Assembly (NCBI GenBank): GCA_026014545.1 | Contig: JAOZIH010000002.1 | Span: 62,001-126,000, forward strand | Direction: 5' to 3' | DNA from: Candidatus Bathyarchaeota archaeon | Lineage (GTDB): Archaea; Thermoproteota; Bathyarchaeia; Bathyarchaeales; Bathycorpusculaceae | DNA: 64,000 nucleotides | The notes under the pieces: model-generated | Seen by the model: the letters and a program-made list of their open reading frames with translations, nothing else | Told to the model about the DNA's origin: nothing | The model's database searches: none | Made by a program: the position numbers and the translations under genes | Shown here: positions 1-9,049 of the stretch, one piece after another | Position numbering within the stretch: the stretch's first letter is position 1 | How the letters are laid out: each line of letters opens with the position of its first letter

Positions 1-202
1 TTTAGAGCCCACCGCGCAGATGCATGCATGCTCAAGCTTTCAGAAAAAATTTTGAAACCGAACGTGCTATAGATCACATGAAAACAATGTTTAATCATAT
101 TTTTAGCTCGAATCAAATTTGGGTAAAAGAGGAAAACCGTGATCTATACACAAACTATGTAAAGGATTAAGCGAAATTATATAGATGCTGGTGAGGGAAC
201 GT

Positions 203-1795
203 ATGAAACAGCAGCTTGTTTTCTGCGTTACTCTCACAATAATGCTATGCTTGTATTTTATTAGCATAAGCGATTTTTCCGTTGCAATGGGCTGCTATGG
301 TCCGCACATAACCGCAGAAATAAGCGCGACTGAAGCATACATAAATGAGAACGTAACTGTAACAGGGAAAATTTGCCCTGCAGAACCAAACGCAACCGTA
401 AGAGTAACCTTCACCAGACCAGATTACACATGGATAGACCACTACGTCACTGCTGACCCAGAGACGGGCGAATTCACAGTTACCCAAACACTCGACATGG
501 TTGGATACTGGAACATATTCCCAATCTACGGGCACCTATGCGACCGATTATATGTAAACGTAACTGACCCCGCGGATCCACTGGCGCCGTTGCCAATGCC
601 CACATTGCCGCCGTACAGGCCTAACGTGCCGCTCGTGACAGCAACCGCCATCTCAATAAGCATTGGCGTAGTAGCGGTGACTACTGGAAGAAAAAACAAA
701 ACGAGAAACGTAAGCTCCCTGAGGTTGTTTGTCCAAATAGGCATGGTCTTCCTTATATTCTTCGGCATGTTCATCGACCACCGAATCATACCCGTGCCTG
801 CTGAGCAGATTACACCCCATGAATTCCTTGTTGTTACAAACGTTTTTGGCGTGTCAATGCCCGATGGATTTCCCGTGCCATTCTTCGGATGCTATTATCC
901 TTGCGGCAAAACGGTGACTTGCGCACTCTGGGAACTTCAAACATACCTCTACCCATTCTGGGATACTGGACGCGGGTGGGGAGTAGAATACGTGTCTCAT
1001 GGCATAATGAGGCTATCCGTTGTCCTAGGCGCATTATTCGTATTGTCGCTGCTTCTCGGAAAATTCTTCTGCGGCTGGATTTGCCCCTTCGGCTTATACA
1101 TGGATCTGCTTTCGCGATTCAGAAAAGCACTAAGGATAGAGCATCGAAACTTTTCAGACCGTTTCAACGAGAAGTTCCATCAACTAGGCTACGTTATTTT
1201 GGCGCTCATCATAATCCTAAGCGTTCTCTTCGGTTCACAAGCCATATTCGGCACTCAATTGGTGCCTGGAACAGAAAAGGGCGGATTCATTTACACTTAC
1301 TTTTCAGCACCCTTCTGCCAAGTCTGCCCCATGAAGCCACTATGCGTCATGCTTCAAGCTTCTGTTGGTCTTATGCGGCCAGAGTGGCTCACTGAAAACA
1401 CTACAGGCGAATTCTACCAACTAGGCCTCTATCTGACCTCGATAAATCTATTTGTTCTTGGTCTAGTTACAGTAGCCGCCTTCTTTTATAGACGCGTCTG
1501 GTGTAGAATCTGCCCTCTCGGCGCCTTAATCGCCTTGTTCAGTCGTTTTCCACCATTCAAACGCTTTTCAGGCGTCAGATTAGAAAAGGAGGAGCAAAAA
1601 TGCACCAAATGCGGTATCTGCAAGCGCGTCTGCCCCACGCAGGTGACGGATGTTTATGAAAAGAAAAGCGGTGATGTGACTAGCTCCAACTGTATACTGT
1701 GTTTGCGCTGCGTTGAAATGTGTCCGTATGAAGATACTTTGAAGGCGAAGTTTCTCGGAAAAACAGTATTTAAATCACGCAACTGGCTAGAATAA
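203..1795 (+). CDS. NapH/NosR-type membrane polyferredoxin with extracytoplasmic N-terminal domain
   Basis: The protein starts with a signal-like hydrophobic segment and a roughly 110-residue extracytoplasmic region of Ig-like character. Several membrane helices follow. Motifs CGWICPFG (about residue 291), CQVCPMKPLC and CRICPLG lie beside helices, and the C-terminus carries two ferredoxin motifs, CTKCGICKRVCP (about 467) and CILCLRCVEMCP (about 497). This layout is that of NapH/NosR/CcoG-like proteins that move electrons to or across the membrane. An ATG at 185 is possible, but the ATG at 203 has GGTGAGGG eight bases upstream and gives a cleaner signal peptide. It leads a three-gene operon with a NosD-like and a DsbD/TauE-like gene. 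The electron acceptor is unknown. Confidence 0.8.
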   Translation: MKQQLVFCVTLTIMLCLYFISISDFSVAMGCYGPHITAEISATEAYINENVTVTGKICPAEPNATVRVTFTRPDYTWIDHYVTADPETGEFTVTQTLDMVGYWNIFPIYGHLCDRLYVNVTDPADPLAPLPMPTLPPYRPNVPLVTATAISISIGVVAVTTGRKNKTRNVSSLRLFVQIGMVFLIFFGMFIDHRIIPVPAEQITPHEFLVVTNVFGVSMPDGFPVPFFGCYYPCGKTVTCALWELQTYLYPFWDTGRGWGVEYVSHGIMRLSVVLGALFVLSLLLGKFFCGWICPFGLYMDLLSRFRKALRIEHRNFSDRFNEKFHQLGYVILALIIILSVLFGSQAIFGTQLVPGTEKGGFIYTYFSAPFCQVCPMKPLCVMLQASVGLMRPEWLTENTTGEFYQLGLYLTSINLFVLGLVTVAAFFYRRVWCRICPLGALIALFSRFPPFKRFSGVRLEKEEQKCTKCGICKRVCPTQVTDVYEKKSGDVTSSNCILCLRCVEMCPYEDTLKAKFLGKTVFKSRNWLE

Positions 1796-1817
1796 CAAAG
1801 TGGAAGATGAACGGAAA

Positions 1818-2741
1818 ATGAAACAAATCATGGCCGTTGCCGTTATACTGTTGCTCCTAACAGCAGCGCTTTCATCAAGTTTGGCACGCTCGTCAATACC
1901 AATCTTACCGGTGATTCGCATATTACCAGATGGCAATATTGACCCACCAAACGTGCCGATTCAACGCAGCGGCGACTTGTATATGTTTACTGATAATATT
2001 TATGCGCGAATTGTCGTAGACAGAGACAACCTTGTAATTGATGGAACCGGCTATACGCTCTACGGGAACTATAATGGTACGCGAACAGACTCGTGGGTTG
2101 TCGGTCAAGGACCCAATCAAGAATATAACGAAACCGCAATTCCGTGGTCTATTGGAATAGATTTGGCTAACAAAAATAGGCATAACCTAACAGTCATGAA
2201 CTTGAACATCAAGAATTTCTACATAGGCATATATGTCTGGACAACAAATAACACTATAACCAACTGCGCAGTTACAGACTGCATCGTAGGCATTCTGCTT
2301 TCAGGAGATTCAAACAACATAACGGGAAATTACATTGCACGCAACGAGCAAGGCGTGTTCTTCGGCGTAAACCAGCCTGGAAACGAACCCATAAACATAA
2401 TGCTTACACACAACAGCTTCATCGATAACATAGTACACTTCAGCGGCTGCTTCTGCGAAGAATACAATCCAAACGAGCCCATACACACATGGGACAACGG
2501 CAAAGAAGGCAACTACTGGAGCGACTACAACGGCACAGACACAGACGGCGACGGCATAGGCGACACACCCTACATAATTGACCCGCAGAATCAAGATCGC
2601 TATCCGCTAATGCTAGGTGTCGCTGAGCCACCAACGCCCACATCGGGAATACCTATTGCAACAATAATCGCGGGTGCTGCAATAACAGTAATCACTGTTA
2701 CTGCAATAGTTGGCTACAGAAGAAAAAGAAATTCTAATTGA
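1818..2741 (+). CDS. NosD-like right-handed beta-helix surface protein
   Basis: This is a secreted protein with a signal peptide, a central parallel beta-helix of the NosD/CASH type (recurrent short N-I-x-x-N turns around residues 110-210) and the C-terminal motif DGIGDTPYIID common in archaeal NosD-like proteins. A single C-terminal membrane helix followed by RRKR anchors it outside the cell. An in-frame GTG at 1800 is possible, but the ATG at 1818 starts directly before the signal peptide. It sits 22 bases after the polyferredoxin gene. NosD acts in copper-site maturation of nitrous oxide reductase, but beta-helix proteins of this kind are widespread in archaea, so a metal role is only suggested by the neighbours. 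Confidence 0.75.
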   Translation: MKQIMAVAVILLLLTAALSSSLARSSIPILPVIRILPDGNIDPPNVPIQRSGDLYMFTDNIYARIVVDRDNLVIDGTGYTLYGNYNGTRTDSWVVGQGPNQEYNETAIPWSIGIDLANKNRHNLTVMNLNIKNFYIGIYVWTTNNTITNCAVTDCIVGILLSGDSNNITGNYIARNEQGVFFGVNQPGNEPINIMLTHNSFIDNIVHFSGCFCEEYNPNEPIHTWDNGKEGNYWSDYNGTDTDGDGIGDTPYIIDPQNQDRYPLMLGVAEPPTPTSGIPIATIIAGAAITVITVTAIVGYRRKRNSN

Positions 2742-2773
2742 TAAGAGGAAATTTTGAGGAAAAGGCTAGCAAG

Positions 2774-3460
2774 ATGTCGTTCCTAATTGAAATGACGAAC
2801 CCGTATATCGAAGCATTTACCATTGGACTAATTTACGGTTTCGCATTTTGCACTTCCGCGTGTCTCCCATACGTTGCCAGCTACATCGCAGGAGTCGGCG
2901 CTGACTTCCGCAGAGGAGTAATCATCACCTTAACCTATAACTTGGGCCGAGTAGCTGCCTATGCCATGATTGGAAGCTTATCGGGCATTTTAAGCAGTAT
3001 ATTCCGATTTGTGGTGGATGAATCCACAATAGCTACACTTCAAAACTACGCTTCATACGCCCTAGGCGCAGTAACAATAGCCATCGGCGCAAACATACTT
3101 CTTAAAAGCAGAAAAGCATCGAACTGTACTTTGAATATTAAAAGCGCCAATTTGGATAGACAGCGCGGAAAAATCGATGTGTATGCGTTCTTGCTTGGTT
3201 TCAGCCGAGGCTTAATCATATGTCCACCATTGGCAATGCTGCTTTTGTATGCTATACCCTTCGGCTCACCCTTTGACAATAGCATACTGCCAGTTTTATT
3301 CGGCATAGGCACCACCATCTCGCCTATACTTTTGCTTGGCGGCTTCACAGGCTGGCTTCTCAACAAAGCGCCATTGTTTAGAAGAACGCTTTCCATAGTA
3401 GGCGGTGCAGCGCTAATACTGCTAGGAATAATCGCTTTAGCTAGCACAATCATAAGCTAA
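2774..3460 (+). CDS. DsbD/CcdA-TauE-like six-helix membrane protein
   Basis: This is a polytopic membrane protein of about 228 residues with two homologous halves. The first half has a Cys-rich start (FCTSACLPYVASY) and a short Cys-containing hydrophilic linker follows at the middle. It resembles the DsbD_2/UreH branch of the LysE/CcdA superfamily, whose members pass reducing equivalents across the membrane or move metals. A TTG at 2738 overlaps the upstream stop, but the ATG at 2774 has a GAGGAAAAG stretch before it. Third gene of the operon with the polyferredoxin and NosD-like genes. Together they could deliver cytoplasmic electrons to an external thiol or metal site, which is inference. 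Confidence 0.65.
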   Translation: MSFLIEMTNPYIEAFTIGLIYGFAFCTSACLPYVASYIAGVGADFRRGVIITLTYNLGRVAAYAMIGSLSGILSSIFRFVVDESTIATLQNYASYALGAVTIAIGANILLKSRKASNCTLNIKSANLDRQRGKIDVYAFLLGFSRGLIICPPLAMLLLYAIPFGSPFDNSILPVLFGIGTTISPILLLGGFTGWLLNKAPLFRRTLSIVGGAALILLGIIALASTIIS

Positions 3461-3560
3461 ACCAATACGGAAAATGCGCATTCAACGATACAGTACAGAA
3501 AATGTAGCTGATGTGGCTCAGAAAAACGAAGGGCAAAATGATTAGGAATGTGGCGTAGAG

Positions 3561-3806
3561 CTATTGCTTTATTATGCGAAGCGCTTTTTCCGCGGTGGAA
3601 ACGCAGAAAAGCAGGTCGTCAATTGTGGCGAGAAAAGTGGCAAAGCTTCCTTCGGTTTTAACCTCTGTGAGCACAAGCTTGCCTTGCCTTGCCGTTGCGA
3701 TGGATAAGCCGCTGGGAGCCTTAAAATTGTCTGGAGAAACCGCTTTAGCCACGGCATCAGCAGTTTGCTCATCGCCATATTCAAGTGTTATTTGCGCTTC
3801 CAACAT
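3561..3806 (-). CDS. pcc1: KEOPS complex subunit Pcc1
   Basis: An 81-residue protein of the Pcc1/CTAG family, the small dimerising subunit of KEOPS, which makes the universal tRNA t6A37 modification. The alpha-beta-beta-beta-alpha order and the family-typical stretch ending in FLATIDDLLFCVSTAEKAL support the call. Its start overlaps the 3' end of the RecJ-like gene by 26 bases, so the two are translationally coupled in an S15-RecJ-Pcc1 operon. The other KEOPS genes found (kae1, bud32) are a separate operon at 8.4-10 kb. A Cgi121 subunit was not seen in the window. Confidence 0.8.
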   Translation of the reverse strand: MLEAQITLEYGDEQTADAVAKAVSPDNFKAPSGLSIATARQGKLVLTEVKTEGSFATFLATIDDLLFCVSTAEKALRIIKQ

Positions 3807-5250
3807 CCTCGCCCCTTAACTGCTTCCCCACAAGCTCGTTCACAGTACGTATAAAATTCTCTACTTGGTCAATGGGCACCTGTGCACCAGCAGCCACATT
3901 ATGGCCTCCGCCTTTGCCACCGTACTTCTCAGAAGCCACACGCATGACGCCGCCGAGGTTGACGCCTTTGCTTAGCGCCATTTCGGTTGTTCTAGCCGAA
4001 AACTTTGCTGCATTTTCTTTTTCAATGTTTGCGAAAGCAAGCAATGGTTTTTCAGGGTTTTCAAGACTGGAAACCAGTATGGAAGAGATGGTGCCGATCA
4101 TTTTTTCGTTTATGAAGGATTCGCCATAGATAACGTAAATGTGCTCAAACTCCCGCAGTCTATTAGGCTTCTCCATCACCCAGCTAAGGTACGTAGTAAT
4201 ATTCTTCTTGTAGTCCTCCAGAACTTTGTTGGCTTCTTCAAGCGCTGCGCCTCTGTCGCCCATGCAAATGGCTATGCCTAGGCTTGGTCTGTCCATGCGG
4301 CCTGTAGAGTTTAGCATTAAAGCGAATTCACGGGCGTCTCTAAGTGGAGTCCATGGTTCCTCACGATTTAAAACGTAAACATTTCCAACGAGATTTGCGA
4401 CTTCCGCGTGTAGGCCTCTTGAAATCAGGTAGTCTGCAAGCGCTGAGCAAAACCGCTTCTTCTCGTCTTCTGTTAGATCTCGAAGCGCCCGCCACCGCTC
4501 GCCCTCTTTAAGCTTAATGTCCAAGCTTGCCAGAAAAGCCAAGCATTTGTCTTCTTCTCCGCTTAAACCTGGAATAAACGGGCTGGTTGAGGATGCAAGT
4601 GCCTTATGAATCGGCCTGGTTTCTCTGCCGAAGAAAGTTAAGTCCTTCTCCACGGTAACCAGCTTAGCGTTAACTGCATCTTCCACTATTAACTGGTTTA
4701 ACCCGCAGAGCTTTCGCTCCTCATTCTTATCCTGCAAGTCGCCGAGAGCACCAACCAGCGCGATAGGCGCCAAATCCACATTCTCCGCGTTGACGTTCTT
4801 AGCTACGAAGTAAGCGACGCCAGAGCCGCTAACTTCTGTAGCGCCATCCAAGCCGTGCAAATGCGGGTTGACCTGAACAAAATTTCCATTATTAACAGTC
4901 TCACCGGCAACTTGGTGATGATCAAGAATTAGCACTTTGAAATCAGCAGCCTTCGCGCTTAACAGGTCAAGATAACCGCTTCCGAAGTCTGTCAGAATCA
5001 AGAGCTGCGGCTTGTCTGCAACGAGTACATCTATTATTTTCTCGTCAACCCACTGGGTCACTCTAACTCTGAAACGGGCATCAAGGCGATGCAGGGTTTT
5101 TCCCATTATGCCTGCAGCCGCCACGCCATCTGCATCTAAATGCGAGAAAACATGGATGAAGCCGTCTTTCTCCACAGTTTCCAAAATAACCTTTGCTGCT
5201 TGAGCAGCTGCGGCTAAAAAACTTTCAACTGGTGACTGCGCATTAGCCAT
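3781..5250 (-). CDS. Archaeal RecJ-like DHH-family nuclease (GAN/RecJ)
   Basis: A 489-residue DHH phosphoesterase. The N-terminal DHH domain has the metal motif SHLDADG (D39, D41) and ILDHHQV near residue 110; the C-terminal DHHA1 domain carries GGGHNVAAG. Archaeal relatives are single-strand-specific exonucleases, one of which (GAN) associates with the GINS-CMG replisome. Position between S15 and pcc1 is the usual archaeal context. Start ATG at 5250 is preceded by a GTGA-containing leader. Which of the archaeal RecJ paralogues it is cannot be decided from sequence alone. Confidence 0.85.
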   Translation of the reverse strand: MANAQSPVESFLAAAAQAAKVILETVEKDGFIHVFSHLDADGVAAAGIMGKTLHRLDARFRVRVTQWVDEKIIDVLVADKPQLLILTDFGSGYLDLLSAKAADFKVLILDHHQVAGETVNNGNFVQVNPHLHGLDGATEVSGSGVAYFVAKNVNAENVDLAPIALVGALGDLQDKNEERKLCGLNQLIVEDAVNAKLVTVEKDLTFFGRETRPIHKALASSTSPFIPGLSGEEDKCLAFLASLDIKLKEGERWRALRDLTEDEKKRFCSALADYLISRGLHAEVANLVGNVYVLNREEPWTPLRDAREFALMLNSTGRMDRPSLGIAICMGDRGAALEEANKVLEDYKKNITTYLSWVMEKPNRLREFEHIYVIYGESFINEKMIGTISSILVSSLENPEKPLLAFANIEKENAAKFSARTTEMALSKGVNLGGVMRVASEKYGGKGGGHNVAAGAQVPIDQVENFIRTVNELVGKQLRGEDVGSANNT

Positions 5251-5342
5251 GTGAAATCACTCTTGCCTAAAGGCACTTTTGAATTTAAAGCTGACGTTGC
5301 AGCCTGCACGAAAATTAACTCAAAAAGAGGAAAAGAGACGCT

Positions 5343-5783
5343 TTAGGATATTGTGGCTACTTTAGTCTCGTACTTCCATTTAGCTGGTAAAATGCCTTGC
5401 CGCTTATAATACCGGGAAAGCTTGTGAATACGTGCTTCAATATTTTGCAGCGCACGCTTGTTATGAAGATCCTTCTTGTGATTCTCCAAATGCACCGCAA
5501 GGTTCTGCGCCCTTTTTATCAAATTAGCTAGATCCTCCGGCAACGACGGCGCCAAACCTGCACTTTCAAGTATCTCAGTTATGCTTTTTCCAACGATAGG
5601 CTTCACTAAAGGAATTGCATACTGATCTCTAAGGATCGTGCCTATCCGGCTGGGCGGATACCCATCCTTCGCAAGCTTTATGATGAAGGCTTCAACTTCC
5701 TCAGACTGATACTTGCACCAGCTCGGCGGTCGCTTACTAACAGGCCTTGTTGAATGAGACTTCCCCTTTTCTTGCTTCGGCAT
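5343..5783 (-). CDS. rps15: 30S ribosomal protein S15 (archaeal/eukaryotic S13e type)
   Basis: A 146-residue protein with the archaeal/eukaryotic N-terminal extension (basic, then WCKYQSEEVEAFI) and the S15 helical core ending in RIHKLSRYYKRQG. It binds 16S rRNA in the small-subunit platform. The start has GGTG five bases upstream, and a TATA-like box lies about 40 bases upstream on the minus strand. It leads the operon with the RecJ-like nuclease and Pcc1. Confidence 0.93.
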   Translation of the reverse strand: MPKQEKGKSHSTRPVSKRPPSWCKYQSEEVEAFIIKLAKDGYPPSRIGTILRDQYAIPLVKPIVGKSITEILESAGLAPSLPEDLANLIKRAQNLAVHLENHKKDLHNKRALQNIEARIHKLSRYYKRQGILPAKWKYETKVATIS

Positions 5784-5820
5784 TTATACACCTTAAGCAT
5801 TAAGACCCACGGAACACGAA

Positions 5821-5830
5821 TATTTAAAAT
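5821..5830 (-). promoter_or_regulatory. TATA-like box for the S15 operon
   Basis: On the minus strand the sequence ATTTTAAATA lies about 38-47 bases before the S15 ATG. It is AT-rich between GC-richer flanks and is at a suitable distance for a short leader carrying the GGTG ribosome binding site. Prediction only. Confidence 0.45.
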
Positions 5831-5941
5831 TTCTTATGCCGATAAGCCTGTATCGCTTATATCTGGCTATACGTAGGGCATATTAGCTTTTAAACTCCCA
5901 CATACTGCTTAAGGCATCAGAAGCCCGCTATGGCTCGCCTA

Positions 5942-5950
5942 TTTTATATA
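5942..5950 (+). promoter_or_regulatory. TATA-like box for TspO-like gene
   Basis: TTTTATATA lies about 37 bases before the ATG at 5983. A start of transcription 25 bases downstream, near 5970, would exclude the upstream ATG at 5956 and include the GGAG site at 5973-5976. Confidence 0.45.
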
Positions 5951-5982
5951 CTCAAATGGAACAATGGTTAATGGAGATTTTA

Positions 5983-6753
5983 ATGGCAGCATTGACTTCT
6001 GAAGTTTTGAAATGGGCAAACATCTTGGCCTTTCTGTTAACGCTTATAGTAAACGGCTTAGCAGGCAGCACAACAATTATCGGCGGCAAAAACACAGCGC
6101 AAATTTCTGATGCCAATCCAACGCTTATAACCCCTGCAGGCTACGTGTTCTCCATATGGGGTGTCATATACATTCTGCTCGGTGTCTTTGTGGTCTTACA
6201 AGCCTTGCCAAGCGAGAAAGGAAAAAGCTATCAGAAGAGGATAGGTTGGCTTTTTGTTCTAAGCAACGTATTTAACATTGCTTGGCTTTTCCTTTGGCAA
6301 TTCGAGCAGCTTATTCCATCTCTTGCGCTTATGTTCCTGCTGCTTACAACGTTGATTACGATTTACTTACGCCTTGATGTAGGTAAGTCGACGGTTTCAT
6401 TGCGTGAACGGCTAGCGATTCATCTACCATTTAGTGTTTATCTAGGCTGGATTACCATTGCCTCGATTGCGAATGTTGCTGTCGCGTTGGTTTCGGTGAA
6501 CTGGAATGGTTTCGGGATAAACGCTGAAATATGGGCTACTCTGATCATAATCATTGCATTACTGATTACGCTCTTTGTTATAGCCACGAGGAAAGACATA
6601 GCATATGGATTGGTGATTATCTGGGCGTTATTAGGCATAGCGACAAAGCAAAGTGAAAATCTCAATATCGCTATAACAGCAGAAATAAGCGCTGTAGTTG
6701 TCACTGTAGCTTTAAGCGTTGTAATCCTATCTGCTATACTCAAACGTCGATAA
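5983..6753 (+). CDS. TspO/MBR-related multi-helix membrane protein
   Basis: A membrane protein of about 256 residues with seven to eight predicted helices. The N-terminal half contains the TspO-like signature TPAGYVFSIWGVIYILL and a tryptophan-containing WLFLWQFEQ stretch; the C-terminal half adds further helices seen in longer TspO-like proteins. The role is unknown; TspO relatives bind tetrapyrroles or sense stress. ATG codons at 5956 and 5971 are in frame, but the ATG at 5983 has GGAG six bases upstream and fits the TATA position. No functional partner is evident nearby. Confidence 0.65.
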   Translation: MAALTSEVLKWANILAFLLTLIVNGLAGSTTIIGGKNTAQISDANPTLITPAGYVFSIWGVIYILLGVFVVLQALPSEKGKSYQKRIGWLFVLSNVFNIAWLFLWQFEQLIPSLALMFLLLTTLITIYLRLDVGKSTVSLRERLAIHLPFSVYLGWITIASIANVAVALVSVNWNGFGINAEIWATLIIIIALLITLFVIATRKDIAYGLVIIWALLGIATKQSENLNIAITAEISAVVVTVALSVVILSAILKRR

Positions 6754-6863
6754 AGCAGCATCTTCAGCAAAGGTAGCTAACTACGCTATTTGAGGCTCTA
6801 AACACACAGAGAAGGCAGTTCAAACAGTTGCGATAACTAAAACATGGTTATGCGAGGAATAGG

Positions 6864-6870
6864 TTTTTAT
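6864..6870 (+). promoter_or_regulatory. TATA-like box for CDF transporter gene
   Basis: TTTTTAT is centred 28 bases before the ATG at 6895, the spacing expected for a leaderless archaeal transcript. No ribosome binding site is seen before this ATG. Confidence 0.4.
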
Positions 6871-6894
6871 CAATTATCAAAGCCTAGTTAAATT

Positions 6895-7797
6895 ATGCCT
6901 GAACGGGAAGAGAGAGTGCGATATGCAGCACTCTTAAACGTCGCTTTCACAATGATAGAAGTGATTGGCGGCTTCCTAACTAACAGCTTAGCCATATTTT
7001 CCGATGCGCTACACGACTTCGGCGACAGCGCTACCTTGCTTGTTTCATGGTTTTTCGAGCGCAAAGCCAAAAAGTCGCCAAACGCCAAATACACCTTTGG
7101 CTACCAAAGGCTCTCGCTATTTTCTGCGCTTTTTGCTGCATCCATTCTAATCGGCGGTTCAATTGTGATAATACTACAAGCCATCCCGCGCTTCCTTAAT
7201 CCTGAACCAGTGAACGCGTTCGGCATGATCGGCATAGCCCTCATAGGAATTACATTTAACGGTGCCGGCTTCTTTCTGTTAAAAAGAGGTGAAAGCCTAA
7301 ACGAAAAAGTCCTATCATGGCATCTTCTCGAAGACGTGTTGGGCTGGGTGGGCATTTTACTCGGCGGCTTAATCATTTATTTCTGGAAATTTTATCTGAT
7401 CGACCCCGTATTAACCATTGGTTTAACAGCTTTCATTTTATACGGCGTAACAGAAAATCTACGGGAGGCAATCAACATACTTTTACAAGGTGTGCCAAAG
7501 CACATAGACATTGAGTCGGTAAAGCGCGACATTGAATCAATCAAGGGTGTACTTGGGATACACGATGTTCATATTTGGTCGCTTGAAGGTGAAACAGACG
7601 TTTTCAGCGCGCATGTAGTGTTAGATGATGAAACGCTGCAAAAGGCGCCAGAGCAAACGCGCCAAGCCATCAAAGACGCACTTCAGCGCCATCATATCGA
7701 GCACTCTACCATCGAGTTGGAGAGTCAATATCAATGTGTTGGCGTAGTATGCGAAGAACGCCATGAAAAAGCGAAGAATAAGGAAAAAGGTCATTGA
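6895..7797 (+). CDS. Cation diffusion facilitator (Zn/Co/Cd-type) transporter
   Basis: A 300-residue CDF exporter. Six membrane helices cover residues about 10-185, with the metal-site motif SDALHDFGD in helix 2 (D37, D41) and HLLEDVLGW in helix 5. A cytoplasmic ferredoxin-like domain follows, with the family motif VHDVHIW seen here as IHDVHIWSLEG near residue 222. It exchanges divalent metal for protons. The protein ends in a His/Cys-containing charged tail. Its 3' end overlaps the convergent XTPase gene by 7 bases. The metal cannot be assigned. Confidence 0.88.
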   Translation: MPEREERVRYAALLNVAFTMIEVIGGFLTNSLAIFSDALHDFGDSATLLVSWFFERKAKKSPNAKYTFGYQRLSLFSALFAASILIGGSIVIILQAIPRFLNPEPVNAFGMIGIALIGITFNGAGFFLLKRGESLNEKVLSWHLLEDVLGWVGILLGGLIIYFWKFYLIDPVLTIGLTAFILYGVTENLREAINILLQGVPKHIDIESVKRDIESIKGVLGIHDVHIWSLEGETDVFSAHVVLDDETLQKAPEQTRQAIKDALQRHHIEHSTIELESQYQCVGVVCEERHEKAKNKEKGH

Positions 7798-8381
7798 AAC
7801 TTTCTGTACCATTCGGCAAAATTGCGGATGGCCCGCGCCCTGTGCGAAAAACCATTTTTCTCTTCAAGCGTCATTTCCGCAAACGTCTTAGCACTTCCCA
7901 GCGGTTTGAAGATGGGATCAAACCCGAAACCTGATTTACCGTTGCCGATATGTGCTTCACGTGTTATACTTCCATCGACTTTGCCCTCAAAAACCAAAGG
8001 CGCTGCCGCGTCATTGTCGCAGTATGCTATAGCTGACTGAAACATGGCTTTCCTGTTTCCGACGTTCTCCATAAGCTTCAGTAAGCCCTCGTTACCTATT
8101 GTTTGGTAAACATAAGCAGCGTAGGGCCCGGGAAAGCCTCTTAACGCCTCCACAAAAAGCCCTGCATCCTCCACTATGATGGGCAGACGGGAACGTTTGA
8201 ATGCATCCTTGGCGCTTGCTTGAGCTATTTCTTTAAGGTTATTACTTTGAATCTCCAGAGCCTTAATTCGGAGCATGCCCACTGCTATATTATATTCCGC
8301 TAATACGCTTCGGGCTTCGTTAAACTTGTTCACGTTGTTTGTCGCAAAGAAAATGACTTTCCCTTTCAGCTTGAATGCCAT
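7791..8381 (-). CDS. rdgB: XTP/dITP diphosphatase (RdgB/Ham1 family)
   Basis: A 196-residue house-cleaning pyrophosphatase that hydrolyses non-canonical purine triphosphates. Motifs: FFATNNVNKFNEA at the N-terminus, VEDAGLFVEAL near residue 71, GFGFDPIF near 149 and SHRARA near the C-terminus. Length is normal for the family. It follows bud32 with a 2-base gap, the last gene of the kae1-bud32-rdgB operon, an arrangement common in archaea. Confidence 0.92.
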   Translation of the reverse strand: MAFKLKGKVIFFATNNVNKFNEARSVLAEYNIAVGMLRIKALEIQSNNLKEIAQASAKDAFKRSRLPIIVEDAGLFVEALRGFPGPYAAYVYQTIGNEGLLKLMENVGNRKAMFQSAIAYCDNDAAAPLVFEGKVDGSITREAHIGNGKSGFGFDPIFKPLGSAKTFAEMTLEEKNGFSHRARAIRNFAEWYRKFQ

Positions 8382-8383
8382 CG

Positions 8384-9049
8384 CTATTGTTCCTCCTTTC
8401 TTTCCGACACATATCGTCCGCGCCTTTCTATCTCCACAATTTTCGCTATAACTTCCTTTGCCTCCTCCTCGCCTAAAACCGCGGAATAGCCTCTAAGCAC
8501 GCCTTCGAAGCATTCTTGAGCAAACTGGTAATGTGTACTCTGTAATGCACGCTTCATTAGATGCAAGTCTACACCTCTAGCTTCAAGTTCTGCGCTTTTC
8601 TCACCTAATCCGAAATCAACCAGAAAAATTTTGCCCTCAGCATTCATAAGCATATTTGACGTTGTTAGATCTCCGTGAATCACGCCGTGTTTATGCAGTT
8701 TCCCAATTAACTCGCCGATTTTAACGCATAATTCTTGCCTTTCCTTCTTTGGCATGCTGCCTAACAGCTGCTTTACCTGCGTACCCTCAATAAACTCCAT
8801 TATTATAGTGGCGTTTTTTGGATACACCAGAAAAATTGTCGGAGTCGACACTCCAGCCTTTTTCGCTTCATGCATAAGCAATGGCTCATGCATTGTTCGG
8901 TAACTACGGATTTTCTCATCCAGCTCTACAGGGCGATACTTTTTTGGAAAACGCGTCTTGATTATCACTTTTCTACAGTGCCAATCTGCAAGGTAGAGGC
9001 TTGCTTCTGCGCCCTTCTTAATCAGAGTCTTCGAGGCTACTTCACCCAT
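8384..9049 (-). CDS. bud32: KEOPS complex kinase/ATPase Bud32
   Basis: A 221-residue small atypical kinase of KEOPS. The glycine-poor N-lobe (KKGAEASLYLADW) and the catalytic loop HGDLTTSN (D127, N132) and metal motif VDFGLG (D145) are all visible. It stimulates Kae1 during t6A tRNA modification. It overlaps the end of kae1 by 13 bases. In many archaea the two are fused; here they are separate, coupled genes. Confidence 0.92.
   Translation of the reverse strand: MGEVASKTLIKKGAEASLYLADWHCRKVIIKTRFPKKYRPVELDEKIRSYRTMHEPLLMHEAKKAGVSTPTIFLVYPKNATIIMEFIEGTQVKQLLGSMPKKERQELCVKIGELIGKLHKHGVIHGDLTTSNMLMNAEGKIFLVDFGLGEKSAELEARGVDLHLMKRALQSTHYQFAQECFEGVLRGYSAVLGEEEAKEVIAKIVEIERRGRYVSERKEEQ

Noticed and set aside
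1-184. Possible promoter or small gene at the left edge
   Set aside because: No reading frame or clear TATA box at a suitable distance; the AT-rich block near 174-182 is too close to the start codon.
889-1395. Long open frame of 168 codons overlapping the polyferredoxin gene
   Set aside because: It lies wholly within the well-supported polyferredoxin gene in another frame and has no protein features.
2310-2594. Minus-strand open frame of 94 codons
   Set aside because: Antisense shadow of the NosD-like gene with biased Val/Ala/Cys composition.
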